DNA of 64,000 nt from Tachypleus tridentatus (GCF_004210375.1 NC_134830.1:65326326-65390325); one strand, 5' to 3'; positions 32,170-45,389 are shown, counted from the first letter of the stretch. The notes: generated by a model not told the origin, from the letters alone. Program-made: numbers and translations.

Positions 32170-32640
32170 TTGTGTATTGCGCAACTCGTGCCAGTTATTG
32201 AAATCTATAGAAAATTTTTGAGCGTAAGAATCAACAATGTTAAATGTGTGTATAAAATGCTGGTGATTGACAGTATTGTTCTCAAGCGATCTTTGGTGAG
32301 CGTTCTAAAGGCTCGGGTGATTCGTATAAAAGCAACATGCGAAGAGAGAAGAGAAACATTTTTAAACAGCTACAGTCAATGTGCTATAAGCCATGGAAGA
32401 TATAATTACAGAATTGCAGCAGGAATGTTTACAGATATCAAACATTACAAACCGTTCAGTTTCAGTGAATTACTTCGAACGTTATAATTCCTACGAGGAC
32501 AATAAATATCTTCCCCAGTAAGATTTGATCTTTAACCAGTGTGAGATCAATCGAACTAGCTAGCATAAGCGAGGTGGCACAATATTAACTAACCTTTAGT
32601 TTGTTCGTCGGGGACCTCGATCATCGATAAAATATTTAGG
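32170..32640. repeat. dispersed repeat R1 copy, 3' end lost
   Basis: Contains CAGGAATGTTTACAGATATC, TCCTACGAGGACAATAAATA and GATCATCGATAAAATATT, but the right part with the AACCGTTATT block is deleted and joins sequence equivalent to 4,975. Confidence 0.64.
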
Positions 32641-33477
32641 AAAAATTGAACTTAACCTTATTTGTATTTTCTAAATCCCCTTGGTTAATTACTCCCAGCC
32701 TATTAAATAAACCTCAAAAAATCTTGATAGGTTTACACTTTAGACAATGATGAATATTCAAAAGGGATTCAAGGTCAATGTTGCTGGTTTATTTCTCAAA
32801 GAATCATGTTTTTCTTATGGTCAGAGAGATGTAGGGAGTTCAAGGATTAGACCACTTTGTAATTTTAATTTTTTGGTAGATGGAAAGCAAATTGGAAATA
32901 TCGTTTATAGATAAAAGTTACTTTGATTTTAATTTTTTTAGGTTAAGCTTATGACCAAGCATTTATGTTAAAATATGTGATTACTCTGAAATTTGCGTTC
33001 TTTTAATAATCTATGTGTTGACTCTATTTTAACTTGTTATAAATGTATATACAACATAATATTCTTTAAGATAAGTACATTATTAGCAGGTCGGATAAAC
33101 TTGCAACATTTTATATTGTAATATTATAAGCTGTTAAACTAGATATTCGTAAGTTAAATTTCTCTGTTTGAAACATTACAGGATTAATTTACATAAAGTT
33201 TAAGGAATTAAGTGAATTAGAAATGCTATATTTATATAATCTCACAGTTAACTATAACAATACCTTCAACAATACAGGTTTGAGTTGTGACACTGTTTTC
33301 ACCAATATTAAAATTCTTTACACACAAATCACAGATTATCTTTTATCTTGATATATATTTTTGTTACTTTTGAAATTAAAAAACGATATCATAAGACATT
33401 GTATTAAAATAATAAAATAAACAAAAATAAATATATGCCATCCGTTTATCTGTGACATTTAGGAATTTTTAGTATAT

Positions 33478-33502
33478 TGTGTGTGTGTGTGTGTGTGTGT
33501 TT
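33478..33502. repeat. (TG)n microsatellite
   Basis: About 12 TG repeats, against about 8 at the equivalent place in unit 1 (5812-5828). Marks the 3' end of SINE family B. Confidence 0.85.
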
Positions 33503-33606
33503 CTGACAGTAAAGTCACATCGCACTATTTGTTGAGCCCACCGAGTGGAATCAAAATCTTATTTTATCGTTGTAAATCCGTAGACTTATCGCTGTACAAG
33601 CCTGGT
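33500..33606 (-). mobile_element. SINE family B (unit 2)
   Basis: Orthologue of 5,827-5,935 with the same tRNA-like head and a longer adjoining (TG)n tract. Confidence 0.7.
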
Positions 33607-34649
33607 ACTTTAGTACCTTATAATTAGTAAAAATTGTGCGTTTTGAGTTGGTTTGTTAAACTTGATGTAAAGAACGTGAAATCAGTATTAATAAGTAATG
33701 AAATGAACAGGATTTTGATAGAACTCCAGTTGACAACATAAATATACGTAAAACTTCGTTGCCAGCGTTACTTAATTTAACAACGTATTGTCACACACAT
33801 CTTCAAACAGACTAAGATATCTGATTTTGGGCTACAACCCAGAAGTATTTCGCCTTTGTTCATTTAGTTATTTCTATGTGTTTTAGCATAACTCATCGTT
33901 TTTTACACGTGAGGAAACTGACCTAGCAAGAATTCCATATGAAAACAACAACTTCACAATAAATGAAAACTTAAACGAGGGAGTTAACCAGTCTGAGAGA
34001 AGCAAACAAGATATATTTACTCGAACAGGATCAGATATCCAGAGTAAATTTGTAACTCTCGTCATTCATCTATCGCATTCGCAAGTATAAAAGAGAAGGC
34101 TTTCTGAGGTATTTGTAAATTTCTACTTGATAATTGCGTCAAGAGAACCAGTTAAAACAAATTTAAAGAATTCTCCAGTGATACGTCGAGTGAGAAATTT
34201 CTGACATCCAAGCCTTTACATTACTGAACAGCCTAACATAAGGTCAGCATAGTCCATATGAGGTTGTTTGCATGCAGCAATTTGAACATGTATATCGACG
34301 AATGTAAGTTTTAAAAAATGTTTGCAGATTCTGAGAACAACGAAGATAGCTGTCTTCAGTGACATGTTTTCTATCCATTACTACCTAATGGGCACTTAAA
34401 TAATTTCAGAGGTATTGAGTTATTTTGTTTCAGTATAAAACATAAGGAATATTTGGTATACTATATTTATATCATTAATATTTTTAATTAATTAAATACA
34501 AAAGCAATAACTCATCATTTCAATTCTATTCACTTATAATAAAATAATTCATGAGCAAATGTTATTTTTAAAATTCACATTTTTCAAATATATTATACGT
34601 AATAATTAGTTAAATTTATTTATTGTGTTTTGAATAAACGTCTAAAAGA

Positions 34650-35760
34650 TGGCTCGATCCTCTTACAGACCTCATAAGAAAGGAAAGTAATTCTATAAAC
34701 AACATAACATAAGACAATAACGTAAAAACTATAAAAGCAGGTGAAGGCAATGCTATAGTTATAATGAACAGAAATGAATGCATTCAGAAAATAAACAACA
34801 TCTGATCAGATACGAAGAAACATAAACTAATAAACACAAATCCACAGAAACACATGAAAACCAACAAAACAAAATACTACTACAAATGAGAAAAATAACA
34901 CGATCTCAGAAAACCTTTATTTTCACTTCTGAAAGACCGACTTACGTAACCACATTATACGACACCTACGAGCCTGAGAAACCCGATTGTCCACTACGAG
35001 TTATAATGTCGACCAATGAATTATTTAACTACAACCTCGGTAAATATATAACGTGAATATTTTCTAAGTACGTAGCATCAGCTGGCTTATTTTGTAAAGA
35101 ATCTTCTCATCAACTGAACCTTGAAGCTTTAATTGCTAGTTTTAATGTAAACTCACTCTTCATAAAAGTGACAATTTCTGAAGCCTGCTAGATAGTTTTA
35201 GAAATGTATATCTAAGACTTCAATTCATCGATATACATTCGCAGTAACCAATTAGCAACCTTGATAGAATTCACTACCACCAAAAATAACTTTATGTTCA
35301 ATATCTAAAACTACCTGTAACTAAATGGTCTAAGAATGGGGATAACCGTTTCACCATTTCTAGCCGAAATTTTTATGACACAGCTTGAATCTTAAGCGAT
35401 CAATTTAGCTTTACACCCACCTCTATACTCGTACAGATATGTTGATAATACAATTGCTGGAACACATCTACAGAATGCACACTTAGTTTCTTCAAGCAGG
35501 TTAACTCGATACACCCCAACATTAAGTTCATCTGCAAACAGGAAAACCTAACAAAGCAGAATTTTTAACCTTAAGATAACTAGAACCGAAACACTCTGCA
35601 AAACAGAAATGAACACAAACATCACCCACAGTGGATTATACGTACTGTATGACTCAGGGAAACAAAAAAACTCAATATATTAAGAATCCAAATAAACACA
35701 GCAACAAAAGTATGATCACCCGATAGTGATTTGAAACTGAATCATAAGCAGATGAACAAG
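34650..35760 (+). mobile_element. Penelope-like element reverse transcriptase remnant (copy 2)
   Basis: Colinear duplicate of 6,980-8,130. It reads NAIVIMNRNECIQKINNI near 34,750-34,800, KLINTNP near 34,830, and a GLRMGITVSPFLAEIFMTQL-like block near 35,330-35,385, then a YxYRYVDNTIA-like block near 35,425-35,460. The upstream NAxVIMN motif is better kept here than in copy 1. No equivalent is present in copy 3, which has lost this interval. Confidence 0.7.
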
Positions 35761-38700
35761 CGGCGTATATATTTTCTTTATTCTGTAGTCGTTTGGAACT
35801 GAATCATTAGCAGATGAACATCAGTGAAATCCAACAGTTTTAAATTTTGCATATAATAAAACTGCCTCTATCACTTCTTAGCTATCATTTATGTCTTAGA
35901 TGAGTGTTTCATATATTGGTATAATTCTGAAGTACGTGCAAAGTGATCAGGATTATGAAGAAACTCACTCATTTCTCCTTGATTTCTAACATATGTTTGG
36001 TTTTGTATCAGAATGGCAGTTAAAAAATACATTATACAGATAGATTGTCTGAAGAACTTGATAGAAACATTTTATAGAAGCCAGAAAATTTTACAATAAA
36101 GATAAATTGAAGTGGTTTCAAAAATGCATTTTCAAAACAAAGGAATGTGCGTCTAACAACAGAGAGATGGTTTTATTGACTTTTGCCATTTGAAAAAGGA
36201 TGAATTTATTAAAAGTGCAGTTGGCCTCACAACACAGATAAATATTTTAAGAGTGATTTATTTGTTTGTTTAGTAATAGGTAATCATAATCATCACAATG
36301 GGGTTCAGTTACTTTGCTCAACACTGGCATCTAAGCCCGATTTCTAGTTGTGAACGCTTCCAAACATTGTAGGTAATAATTGAAAATGAAGCTTTCTTTT
36401 GCTTAGAGGGACAGTATTTAAGTATATATCACGAAAAACCTTGTTTACAGCCTGATATGGTGTTCATGTTGGTGTTAGTTAAAAATAAACCATAATGCTA
36501 ATTGACTACAATGGAAACCTTTTTGTTTTACAATTTCTTTATTAATTTTATTTCTACTGTTAGTACAAGAAAAATATCTCTAAAATATCCAATTAGTATA
36601 AAAGTAAATTATCCTGAAAACATAACAATCCTGATTTATATTATATAGTATTAAAATATCACAAACTGAAATGATAAGTACTTGTTATTAGTGCAGGAAA
36701 TAGTTATAAAATTACCAGAATAAGTATAAAAAAAGGAAAGGGTGTAAAGAATATTTTACATATTTTTATAGAAAAGAATTTCATCTATAATCATCTAGAA
36801 AACAGCTGACATATTGAAGAAATATATCTTAACAAGTACGTCAAAAAAAGAAAATTAATTATGGCTCAACTGTAGAAATGAAGTGAAGTTCCTTGTTTTA
36901 CTTTAATAAAATGTTTAAAGATAATGCAAGTATCAGAAGAAAAGATAGAGGCCCTCACGCCTTATAAAAAATTATTTGTACACATTTTAGTTCCAACGCT
37001 TTATAAATTAAATTCACTTAAAATGTTTTCGTAAGATATGCACTAAAAAAAGGTCATAAAATGAATAACATTCAAATCACTACGTTTTCAGATATTTCAT
37101 GTTATTAGTTAAATAGATTTATAAGAGTTATATATTTTATTAATTTACATTAGTTTCAGAGATTTTTACTGCTTAAACGCTTGATATGTCAACCTAAGAA
37201 AATTTCCAAATTATTTTATGTATTTAAATTGGTCGTCAAAACATACAGTTAGTATAGAAGATTTAATTTACAATAACCCTTATAAGAAATATTTTATAGT
37301 AAATTGATATGGTGGGAACTTATAAACATTAAAAAGAAGCGTTGTAATGTTTCTAAAATATTTTTTTAAGTATTAGATTATTATAAAATATTCATGAATA
37401 AACGATAAAATGTGACGCTCACTTTGGTTCATTGGAATATTGGGGTAATATTTAAAGGTATTATTAGATACTTCAGTTTTCATTATCCTATATTTTTTTA
37501 TACTTTGCAATTTTAAAAGTTTCAAATCTTTGCTGATTCTAGCTTCGAACACACTAATTTTAGAGTAGGATATTTACTAATTTCATTCAGTTGTGTCCTT
37601 TTTTGTAGTAATGCCACACAGGGAATTTGTGTTTTATTATATTTATTATTTGGTATGGAAGTAAAATTTGCTATCGATGGGAAAAGAAACACTTGTGATG
37701 CATTACTTAATTAAATAGTTCCCAAACTGACGGATTTGTAAGGTCAGTATTTAACTTTTTCTTTCATACCCAGCACAATCTAATAGAAACCTTTTGAGTA
37801 GAAGATCAATCATTTGTTTTTTTCTGTCACAAAAAAGATTATCTAATCTCTAATTGCTTGGCATTCGGGTAAATGTACTATTATCATGATATAAGAGACT
37901 GTTCTGTGGGGAAATTATTGATTAGTTTATATATAGTATGGATTAGTGAGAGTCGTTTTTGTAACTTACCGATGCCGAGATTATACCGAAGAGACGATTA
38001 AGTAATAAATATGTAAATAGTATAAGATGAGCGCAAAACACCAGATAAAGAAAGACAACGGCAGAGATAATAAATTCAAAACAAAGAAACCGATCGGCGT
38101 GAAGTAAACTGCGTCAGAAGTGATGGACCTAACGATTATCATAAGTTTAACGTTTAATACGTTAGTGTAATACTAAGAGTAGGAAAGTGAGACTTTTTTT
38201 CATGAAAGTGTAGTTTTGATGTATTGAAACAGCATACGTTCACTTTAGCAAAACAAACGCCATTTTGAAGAAAGGAAAATAAAGATTGCTGAAAGACCAT
38301 TGTACTACTTTGATAATTCGCACTGCAATTGCAACTCAATTATGAAGAGAATACTAGTGCCACAGCAATGAGGAAAGGTAGTGAGGCTTATCAACAGAAA
38401 TTTTAAAGAATTGAATAAGTTTAAAAACGCCTGTGAGAAGAAGAGAATCATGTCTTGTTTATGATATCCATTATCTCTATAGTGTAATGAATTTGCTGTA
38501 CATTCATTAAACTTGTTCCAAATATATATATTTGTTAGCAATGAGTGCATACTGTTCATTTATCGTTGAATTTATTGCAAAAGAGTCAAAAGCACCTACT
38601 GTAGAAGAATTTTAGGCCCAAAGAGAAAATTGTATATATTTATACTGTTGAGAAGAGTGAGTTAGTAAAAAGCCTTTAATTGGAATATCGTTACAAAAGT

Positions 38701-39251
38701 GTACCTACATAAAATACTTTAAAAGTTTATAATAGAATATGAAGAATCGCTATCGCCATACGTAGTACACAGACGTGGATTTGAACGTTCAAGGAGGTTC
38801 AATGTTGCACTTTAGCAACATTAAGCATTATAATTCAAGTTAAACATTGAAAACTTAAATATAGATAGTCAGGCTACGAGAAGAACCGTTTCACGTAATA
38901 AATTACTATTCTTGTGTTTCTTTAACAACTCTAGACAAGTGTTCTCTGCAGTACATGTAGGACAGTTATCAGTGTCTAATCAATATTAGATAATGATTCA
39001 AACGATTATAAACTTCTTACTTCTTACATATACAAAAAAACAACAGTTATTTACTTCGTAACGAATTATTTTATGAATCACATTATTCAGAAGTCCAATA
39101 ATGAAAATATTATTCGAGGACATAAGTCATTTTATTAGTGTTTCTTAAATTATATAAAACATACAGCGATTTCTAAGTTTGCTATGTACGTATTTAACGG
39201 TAAACTACAAAAAATGAGTTATTTCTTCATGAGATAAACAAGTAATCTTAT

Positions 39252-39345
39252 TGCAGCCAAGTGAAATCACAGCGGATTCATTGTTCTATTTACATAAACC
39301 ATTTGCTCCATAAGCTCTCCCCTTAGAGATGGCCCAATAAAATAC
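39252..39345 (-). pseudogene. copy-2 exon 12 remnant
   Basis: Encodes YFIGPSLRGELMEQ, clearly homologous to CFIGPSLGGALVER, then degenerates to a TGA. The acceptor TTTAG|GTAT is intact; the donor has mutated to ATAAGA. Confidence 0.8.
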
Positions 39346-39435
39346 CTAAACGAAGACAAGTACATATATTAAACTTTAATTTACTGTATTCGAATAAAAA
39401 TTGCTGCTTGAACTAAGAAATTTTGTTTATTATTT

Positions 39436-39504
39436 CTGACCAAACTGTTAAGGAAACCTAAAACAATAGCTAAGGTAGTGACGTCACCTGGGAACCCACG
39501 AGAT
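39436..39504 (-). pseudogene. copy-2 exon 11 remnant
   Basis: Encodes SRGFPGDVTTLAIVLGFLNS after an intact acceptor TTTCCAG. The 3' end and donor are replaced by unrelated sequence. Confidence 0.78.
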
Positions 39505-39989
39505 CTGGAAAGAGGAGTAAAATAAGCATTTATTTTTTCATTTATTATCTGTGTTTGGCAGATAAATATAATAATATGAACATATTCGAGTTTATAAATG
39601 AATTCTTTCCTCACTCTTCTTTAGTCTTAACATAAATTAATGGAGAATAGGTGGAAATCATTCAGGCCAAAACACAATCGATAACTTTAAAAATTCCAAT
39701 AAAATAAGTAACTTTATTTTAGCTAAAGAAATTTCATTAACATTAATAGTTTAAATAAGATAAAAAGGATCACAATAAGGTAAAGAATACTCATTTTCGT
39801 GGTGAAGGCTGTAAAATTATAAGAATTTTTTACTGACATTTTATTTTTCAATTTGTCTGAAAGACAGTAGTATGAATATATAGTGATAACTGTTCCAAGC
39901 CCAAACAAGCAAGATTCTTACTCTCCTGTTACGACTGATATTATTCGTACTTGTTTTTTAAGAGCATCACTTTCACATATTTGGTACTT

Positions 39990-40083
39990 CTTATACCTCA
40001 TTGCATTGTTGAATCCAATGATTACTTTTCCTCGAACTCTAATTCCATAAGGAACGTGGGCAAATACTACCAACTAGAGTGTA
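39990..40083 (-). pseudogene. copy-2 exon 10 remnant
   Basis: The acceptor TTACAG is retained, but the third full codon is TAG (TL then stop, where copy 1 has TLW). The rest still aligns with the AQVLIGIG region. Confidence 0.75.
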
Positions 40084-40299
40084 CTGTAAGTATTAAATGA
40101 TCATAGTTAGAATGAATATATTTGAAATAAAAAAAAAACTAGTGTTAAGCAGTGATACAAAAAAGATGTTAGTATTTTGTACTAGACCTTATTTTTAACA
40201 TGTTGAGTTACTGTGAAGTATTCATTTTAATAATGACGTTTGTTACAGTTTAATGCATTTAACGTGTATTGTTAAATGTGTACTGAACAAATCCTGCCT

Positions 40300-40650
40300 A
40301 TTCTATAAATATGTAGATAATCTTCGAATATTCTTGAATATAATTGTGTGAAAAGCGTATTAATCAAAAAACTCCAGATGTTTGACAAGGAACGTTTATA
40401 GATTTCGAACAATTGTTCTTTTCCAGATACGAGAACTAAAGATGTTTGATTGTTTCTAAAAATGTTTTTGTTAATAATTATGTGTAATAACTTTTTGTAA
40501 TAACCGTTATTATAAACTGTATTGCTGTTATGTATATTTAAATATATTTTTGTTAATAAAGAATAGTTTATGTTTCAGTTTTGTTGGAAAGTAAAAAAAC
40601 ATTGATGTTTATTAACTTCTAAAAGAAATATAAATTTTCGATTACTTAAA
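40300..40650. repeat. dispersed repeat R1 copy, internal deletion
   Basis: ATATGTAGATAATCTTCGAA, CAAGGAACGTTTATAGATTT, AATAACCGTTATTATAAACT and the TTATTAACTTCTAAAAG end. The chimeric SINE at 40,659 is inserted just past it. Confidence 0.62.
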
Positions 40651-40658
40651 ATTTAAAA

Positions 40659-40983
40659 GGCCCGGCATGGCCAAGCGCGTTAAGGCATGCGCTTCGTAAT
40701 CTGAGGGTTGCGGATTCGCGCCCGAGTCGCACCAAACATTCTTGCCCTCCCAACCGTAGGGGCGTTATAAAGTGACGGTCAATCCCACTATTCGTTGGTA
40801 AAAGAGTAGCCCAAGAGTTGGCGGTGGGTGGTGATGACTAGCTGTCTTCCCTCTAGTCTTACACTACAAAATTAGGGACGGCTCGGTGCAGTGGGCTAAG
40901 AACACTTAAATACCTGTTCAAGAAACCGTAGTGATTGCGCCCCAATGTTCCTTGAAGGAATCGAGTGGCAGATGATGATGATG
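40659..40983 (+). mobile_element. chimeric SINE: family A head and body with a different 3' tail
   Basis: Family A sequence runs from GGCCCGGCATGG to ATTAGGGACGGCT (about 40,883). It then switches to a different tail (CGGTGCAGTGGGCTAAG ... GAATCGAGTGGCAG) ending in (ATG)n. The insert is bounded by AAATTTAAAA (40649-40658) and AAATCTAAAA (40984-40993), a near-perfect TSD, so the chimera moved as one unit. Confidence 0.82.
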
Positions 40984-43133
40984 AAATCTAAAAAAGTAGT
41001 AGATGTATCATGATAATATACAGACTTGTCCTCGATAAATTATAATAAGTAACACATCTTATATTTAGAGTAATAAATATATACACTTTCTGCAGATAAA
41101 AAGGATAATGTAGAGATATTTGAATGAAGAGAAAGTTATTGAGGACCATTGAAAAATATTAGAGAATATAACAACATCTACATATTTAGAGGAAACCCTA
41201 AGATGTTAAGTATTTGAAATTTCGCACTGTATCAGTGAATATAATATATCAAATCTCTCATTTTTTTATAATTTCATAAAATTTAAAAACTCACATTTTC
41301 TGTGTCAGTTTTTTATTAAGCCATCACCTCATGTTGTTTTCATTTAATTAGAAAAGGTAATATAAATGTGTTTCTTTTGACTTAAATGGTCAATATTATT
41401 ATATATTTACTTTACTTTGTTAGCTTAAATACTTGGGTTTAATATGATATATACATTTTAAACCCGAAAGGAAAACATAAAAGATTCTGGGATATAGATC
41501 CCACTGATTCCCTAAAACATGTAGGTATTTTAACATTTTACAAAATACAAAATAAAATAATCTAGAAATCATGTAATGGACTATGCTAATAAGGTGAAAC
41601 AAGCTATACAGTATGTTAAGCGAACCTTAACATAGTACCACACTTAAAATGAATTTACAAACGAAAAACAAACTGATAATTCTACTAATAATACCAAACG
41701 TTCTTCTGCTGTGTTCCAGAACTTTCGGCGTTATTAAAGTTTCGGGAAAATATCGATTATAGTTTTAAATTCTGATTTTTTCAAGACACCAGATATGATC
41801 AGGACACCGGTCATTTGTACTAATTCCTAGTGATATTTTAGTTTCAACCGAATTGATGCTTTTCGAATTCACAAGTTTATTACTATAATACGTGCCACGC
41901 GTGGTGTGATTTTTTTCAAGAAGAGATTCATTGGTTAACACTTCAGATATAATTTTATTTCTTTAAACGATATCGATGTAAACTATGGACAGTTACATTC
42001 AGCTATCATGAAAAAAAGCATTTCTGGAGTTTATTGACACTGTTTAAATACTTTAGTAGGACTTATGTTCTACAAGTGTGTCTGCTCTATATGGAAGTCG
42101 TAAAGTATTTTGATATACAAAAAACAACAAATGACAAAATACAAGTTTCCAGTTAAACAACAGACAGTTCTTTTCATCGAAAGTAATATCAAAGAATGAA
42201 GTTAACACACGTCATCGACTTAAATCAGTGTATTCGATTCTGAAACAAGGAATGTGATATTGAAGAATTAGATACTAAAGTAATGGTGAATTGATGTTTG
42301 ATACTATTTGGATGGTAGTTTCTTTAACGTTCTAGTGGTAACTAATAAAACATACCAACTTTCCACTCAACGAAATGGAACATACGTTATTTATAATTCA
42401 AACATTTTAATAATACTGTAATACTAACAAATTTATTTAAATACGCTAGAAAACTTGTTTTAAGGATATATTAATTTAAAGCATATTGATATCGGCATCT
42501 CAGAAATTCTGAAAAAGAATTTTTCAGCTCAGTTTGAATGTATATTGCACATACTTTAATCTATTTATTAAAGCAACACATGGTTGGTGTCATCACTCTA
42601 CGTATTAAACGTTAAATATAATTGTGATACATTCCATCCACGGAGTTTCATAATGATCATGGATGGTACGTGAACTAATCATCTGCATATTCATTATCGG
42701 ATGTAATACAATTTAGATAACCATTATATTGGTAATTGCCGATATCAACTATGTTAAAATTGTGCCATTTTAAAAAGCTCGCAGATTTTCATGTTCTTGA
42801 CATTTATTAATTTGTTAATATGAGGTTTCTTTGAGTGTTGCTCTGAACTGGTAGTCGGGATCTTACTTCGCGATCCACAGATAAAGATCGAACCGCGTAA
42901 CCAAAAATTCTCGTCGTTTCGTTGTCGCGGAAGGCGCTGTAGTTCGAATACTGAATTGGCAGAGAGTATTACTGACTAATAGCCATTTCTATAGTTTGCC
43001 CCCTATAACCTTCGAGCAGTTTTGTGCAAAATTCGACGAACGAAACAATATGTTTTGTTAATAAACGTCGTTCCTCTTTTTATATTTATTTTCTTTGTTA
43101 TTCTGATAAAAAAAAAGTGAAAGATAAACTTAC

Positions 43134-43197
43134 CTAAGAAATATCGTAGCACCACCGCCCCCGATGTTTAAAAACATTTTGTTCATATATTTGGAAC
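43134..43197 (-). pseudogene. copy-2 exon 3 remnant
   Basis: The intact acceptor TTTGCAG and donor GTAAG flank a 64-nt exon (74 nt in copy 1). It has an early TGA. The end still reads GGGATIFL in the shifted frame. Confidence 0.78.
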
Positions 43198-43589
43198 CTG
43201 CAAATGAATAAATGTTTCTTTTTGTTAAAAGAAACATTTAAATACATGGCTATAAAACATTTGATATAAAATGTGACGTCAATAAGCCATTCACACAATC
43301 AAATAATGAAAGCAATAAATTCGTGATATCAAAAAATCTCTCAAAGGTATCGAATCCTCTAGAATATATAATTCAGAATAAAAGCTATGCATTTGCTCAG
43401 CGCCAGAGTGCACCTGGGTAAGAGCAATCAACATGTAAATTTAAAATGTTTCGTATTGCGAAACAAAAGGTGTTGTTAAAAAATATCAGAAATAATTCAT
43501 GAGGGTAAACTTTTATCATCGGAAAATCTACTGGAAAAGTTTGAAAACCACCAGTTTATACACATTTTTCCACAATAAATAGCTGGGCT

Positions 43590-43787
43590 AAGAGGGAAGG
43601 TAGCTAGTCATCATCAGTCACCGCCATTTCTTGGGTTACTCTTTTACCAACGAATAGTGGGATTGATCGTATATTAAAACGACTCCACGTCTGAAAGGGC
43701 GAGCATGTGTGGCGCGACGGGGATGCGAACGCACGACTCTCAGATTACGAGTCGGACGCCTTAACACGCTTGTCCATGCCGGAATAC
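43590..43787 (-). mobile_element. SINE family A, reverse, tail missing
   Basis: Contains AGCTAGTCATCATC, GGTTACTCTTTTACCAACGA, GGGCGAGCATGTGTGGCG and ends at TCCATGCCGG, the reversed head. Sits where colinearity between copy 2 and copy 1 (about 20,210) is lost. Confidence 0.85.
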
Positions 43788-43789
43788 CT

Positions 43790-44980
43790 AAAAATAAAAA
43801 TTTCACAAACTTTACTGTTATATTAAATACAAACTGTGTTCCTCGTATTTTGTCAGGATTATGAATTTTCGAAAATTTAAAGGTGAATGCTAAGTTAAAT
43901 AACGCAAAACACTTTCACACATTTTATTTTCAATAATGCAGTAATCATTATTGCTTCACCAAAAGTTTTGTGTCAGCTATAGGAACTTATTATTCTTATA
44001 CTTAAGATGTGGTATACACCGTGTGAAGAAAATGGAGACTCTGTAGGAAAAGGCAGTGGATCGTCCATAGTGGTTCATGCGATTAATTAATTGACAATCT
44101 TGGAATGGAGAAATGTCTTAAGGCCAAATTTAAAACGTCAAGAACCAAAGTCAGAAGTGGTTATAACTAAAGAAACGGAAACGGCACTTCCTTTCAGCAT
44201 TTTTCTTTGTTCCTGTTGAAATAGAAACTTCAGCTGAGTATGTTTTTTCTCTTTTTGTTGTGTAAGAACGCGGTTCCACCTGTGAATCTAGTTTAGACTA
44301 ACGTCAAAAATAAAAGCATGTTTTTGTTCCAAACTACCAACTGAAAATGTTTAATAGAGACAGACCTGAAGATCTATGAATAGTTAGATTAGGATAAATA
44401 GACAGACACACTAATATTTGCGACTTATATATCTATCTGTGTGTATACAAAAATCGATTGCTTAACACTAAAACTAACTGAGCTATTTCTTGGCCATACA
44501 AACTATTATTATATTGATATCTACTTGGAGTACTCCTCCTTCGGATATGGAAAGTTTCTTGATTTACATTTATCTATAATAAAAAAAACTTCCAAAAGAA
44601 CAGCAAAACATAAAATCACACACAAAATTTGATGAAGGTTGATCAATATCTAGTGATAAAAAATGTAAAAACATCCATAAGATATTCAAAACGCAAAAAT
44701 AAAAATTTGCATATATCTGCTCATAGGTCGAGTGACCCTCTGTATTAAATTTGATGAAAGTTCTGCTGCACCTGCAGGGGGTGAAGTAGTGGTAAAAACG
44801 CCCATAAAAACTGTAAACTGGAAAACTGAAAATACGTACCTTCCCCAACATGGACCATTGAACCTCAAACATGCAGACACACCCACATCATGAGAATTAT
44901 TTACATGGACATACAATAAAGTTACATAGATAAATATTATCCAGTGTAGAATCTGTATTTAGGTATTTGATATTTACCCA
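43790..44980. other. unit-2-specific DNA without recognised gene
   Basis: I find no counterpart in the other units. Minus-strand frames at 44,570-44,916 are open for up to 100 codons and one ends at a donor-like GGAAG|GTACGT, but no domain or family motif is visible. Confidence 0.35.
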
Positions 44981-44984
44981 ACAT

Positions 44985-45092
44985 TTGTCGGTGGGTAGTG
45001 ATGACTAGCTGCCTTCCCTCTAGTCTACACTGCTAAATTAAAAACTGCTAGCGCAGATAGCCCTCGAGTAGCTTTGCGCGAAATTGAAAAAA
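44985..45092 (+). mobile_element. SINE family A, 5'-truncated
   Basis: GTCGGTGGGTAGTGATGACT through CAGATAGCCCTCGAGTAGC to GCGCGAAATTG and an A tract. Confidence 0.8.
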
Positions 45093-45105
45093 AAATGTTA
45101 ATAAA

Positions 45106-45230
45106 AACTATTTGTGTTTTCTTACAGCAAAGCCACATTGGGCTATCTGCTGAGCATACCGAGGGGAATCTAATCGCTGATTTTAGCGTACTAAATCCGT
45201 AGACATACCGCTGCACTAACGGGGGACTAA
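45106..45230 (-). mobile_element. SINE family B, in unit 2
   Basis: The minus strand reads GTTAGTGCAGCGGTATGTCT, then a box-B-like ATTAGATTCCCC, GCTCAGCAGATAGCCC and GTGGCTTTGCTGTAAGAAAA. It abuts the truncated family A element at 44,985. Confidence 0.75.
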
Positions 45231-45389
45231 TAGAAACTAATGTTAATCAGTATGTCCGAATATTATTGAGTTTTTGAAATGTTTTGTGTAAAATGTATTC
45301 CTGTTTTACTTGTAAGCGATATAGCATTCTTCAGATTTTACTTTAATTTATTTATTTAAAATATTCAGGTTTGGATTTACATTTTAAAG

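Larger units (their letters stand above)
29280..34640. other. no gene; unit 2 DNA apart from listed repeats
   Basis: Colinear with copy 1 1-6,980 minus the deleted 3,610-4,970. The longest open frame (32,122-32,487) coincides with a dispersed repeat R1 copy and has no ATG-start family resemblance, so I regard it as fortuitous. Confidence 0.55.
38905..43197 (-). pseudogene. SLC18B1-like pseudogene, copy 2
   Basis: Recognisable exon remnants: exon 13 (38905-38975), exon 12 (39252-39345), exon 11 (about 39436-39504), exon 10 (about 39990-40083) and exon 3 (43134-43197). Exon 10 has an early TAG, exon 12 an in-frame TGA and a lost donor (ATAAGA for GTAAGA), and exon 13 a TAG. Exon 3 has a TGA after four codons and is about 10 nt short. 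Exons 4 to 9 are missing between 40,090 and 43,130, and exons 1 and 2 were not found. Non-functional. Confidence 0.85.

Noticed and set aside
32122-32487. 121-codon plus-strand open frame
   Set aside because: It coincides with a dispersed repeat R1 copy, does not begin with a credible start context and is not open in the other R1 copies.
40659-40740. tRNA gene at the SINE head
   Set aside because: The A-box and B-box-like motifs belong to a SINE promoter. The cloverleaf is not complete and the body continues into the SINE.
44570-44916. Overlapping minus-strand open frames with a donor-like GTACGT
   Set aside because: No family resemblance, no acceptor pairing, and the DNA is present in only one unit. 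Described as unknown DNA rather than a gene.
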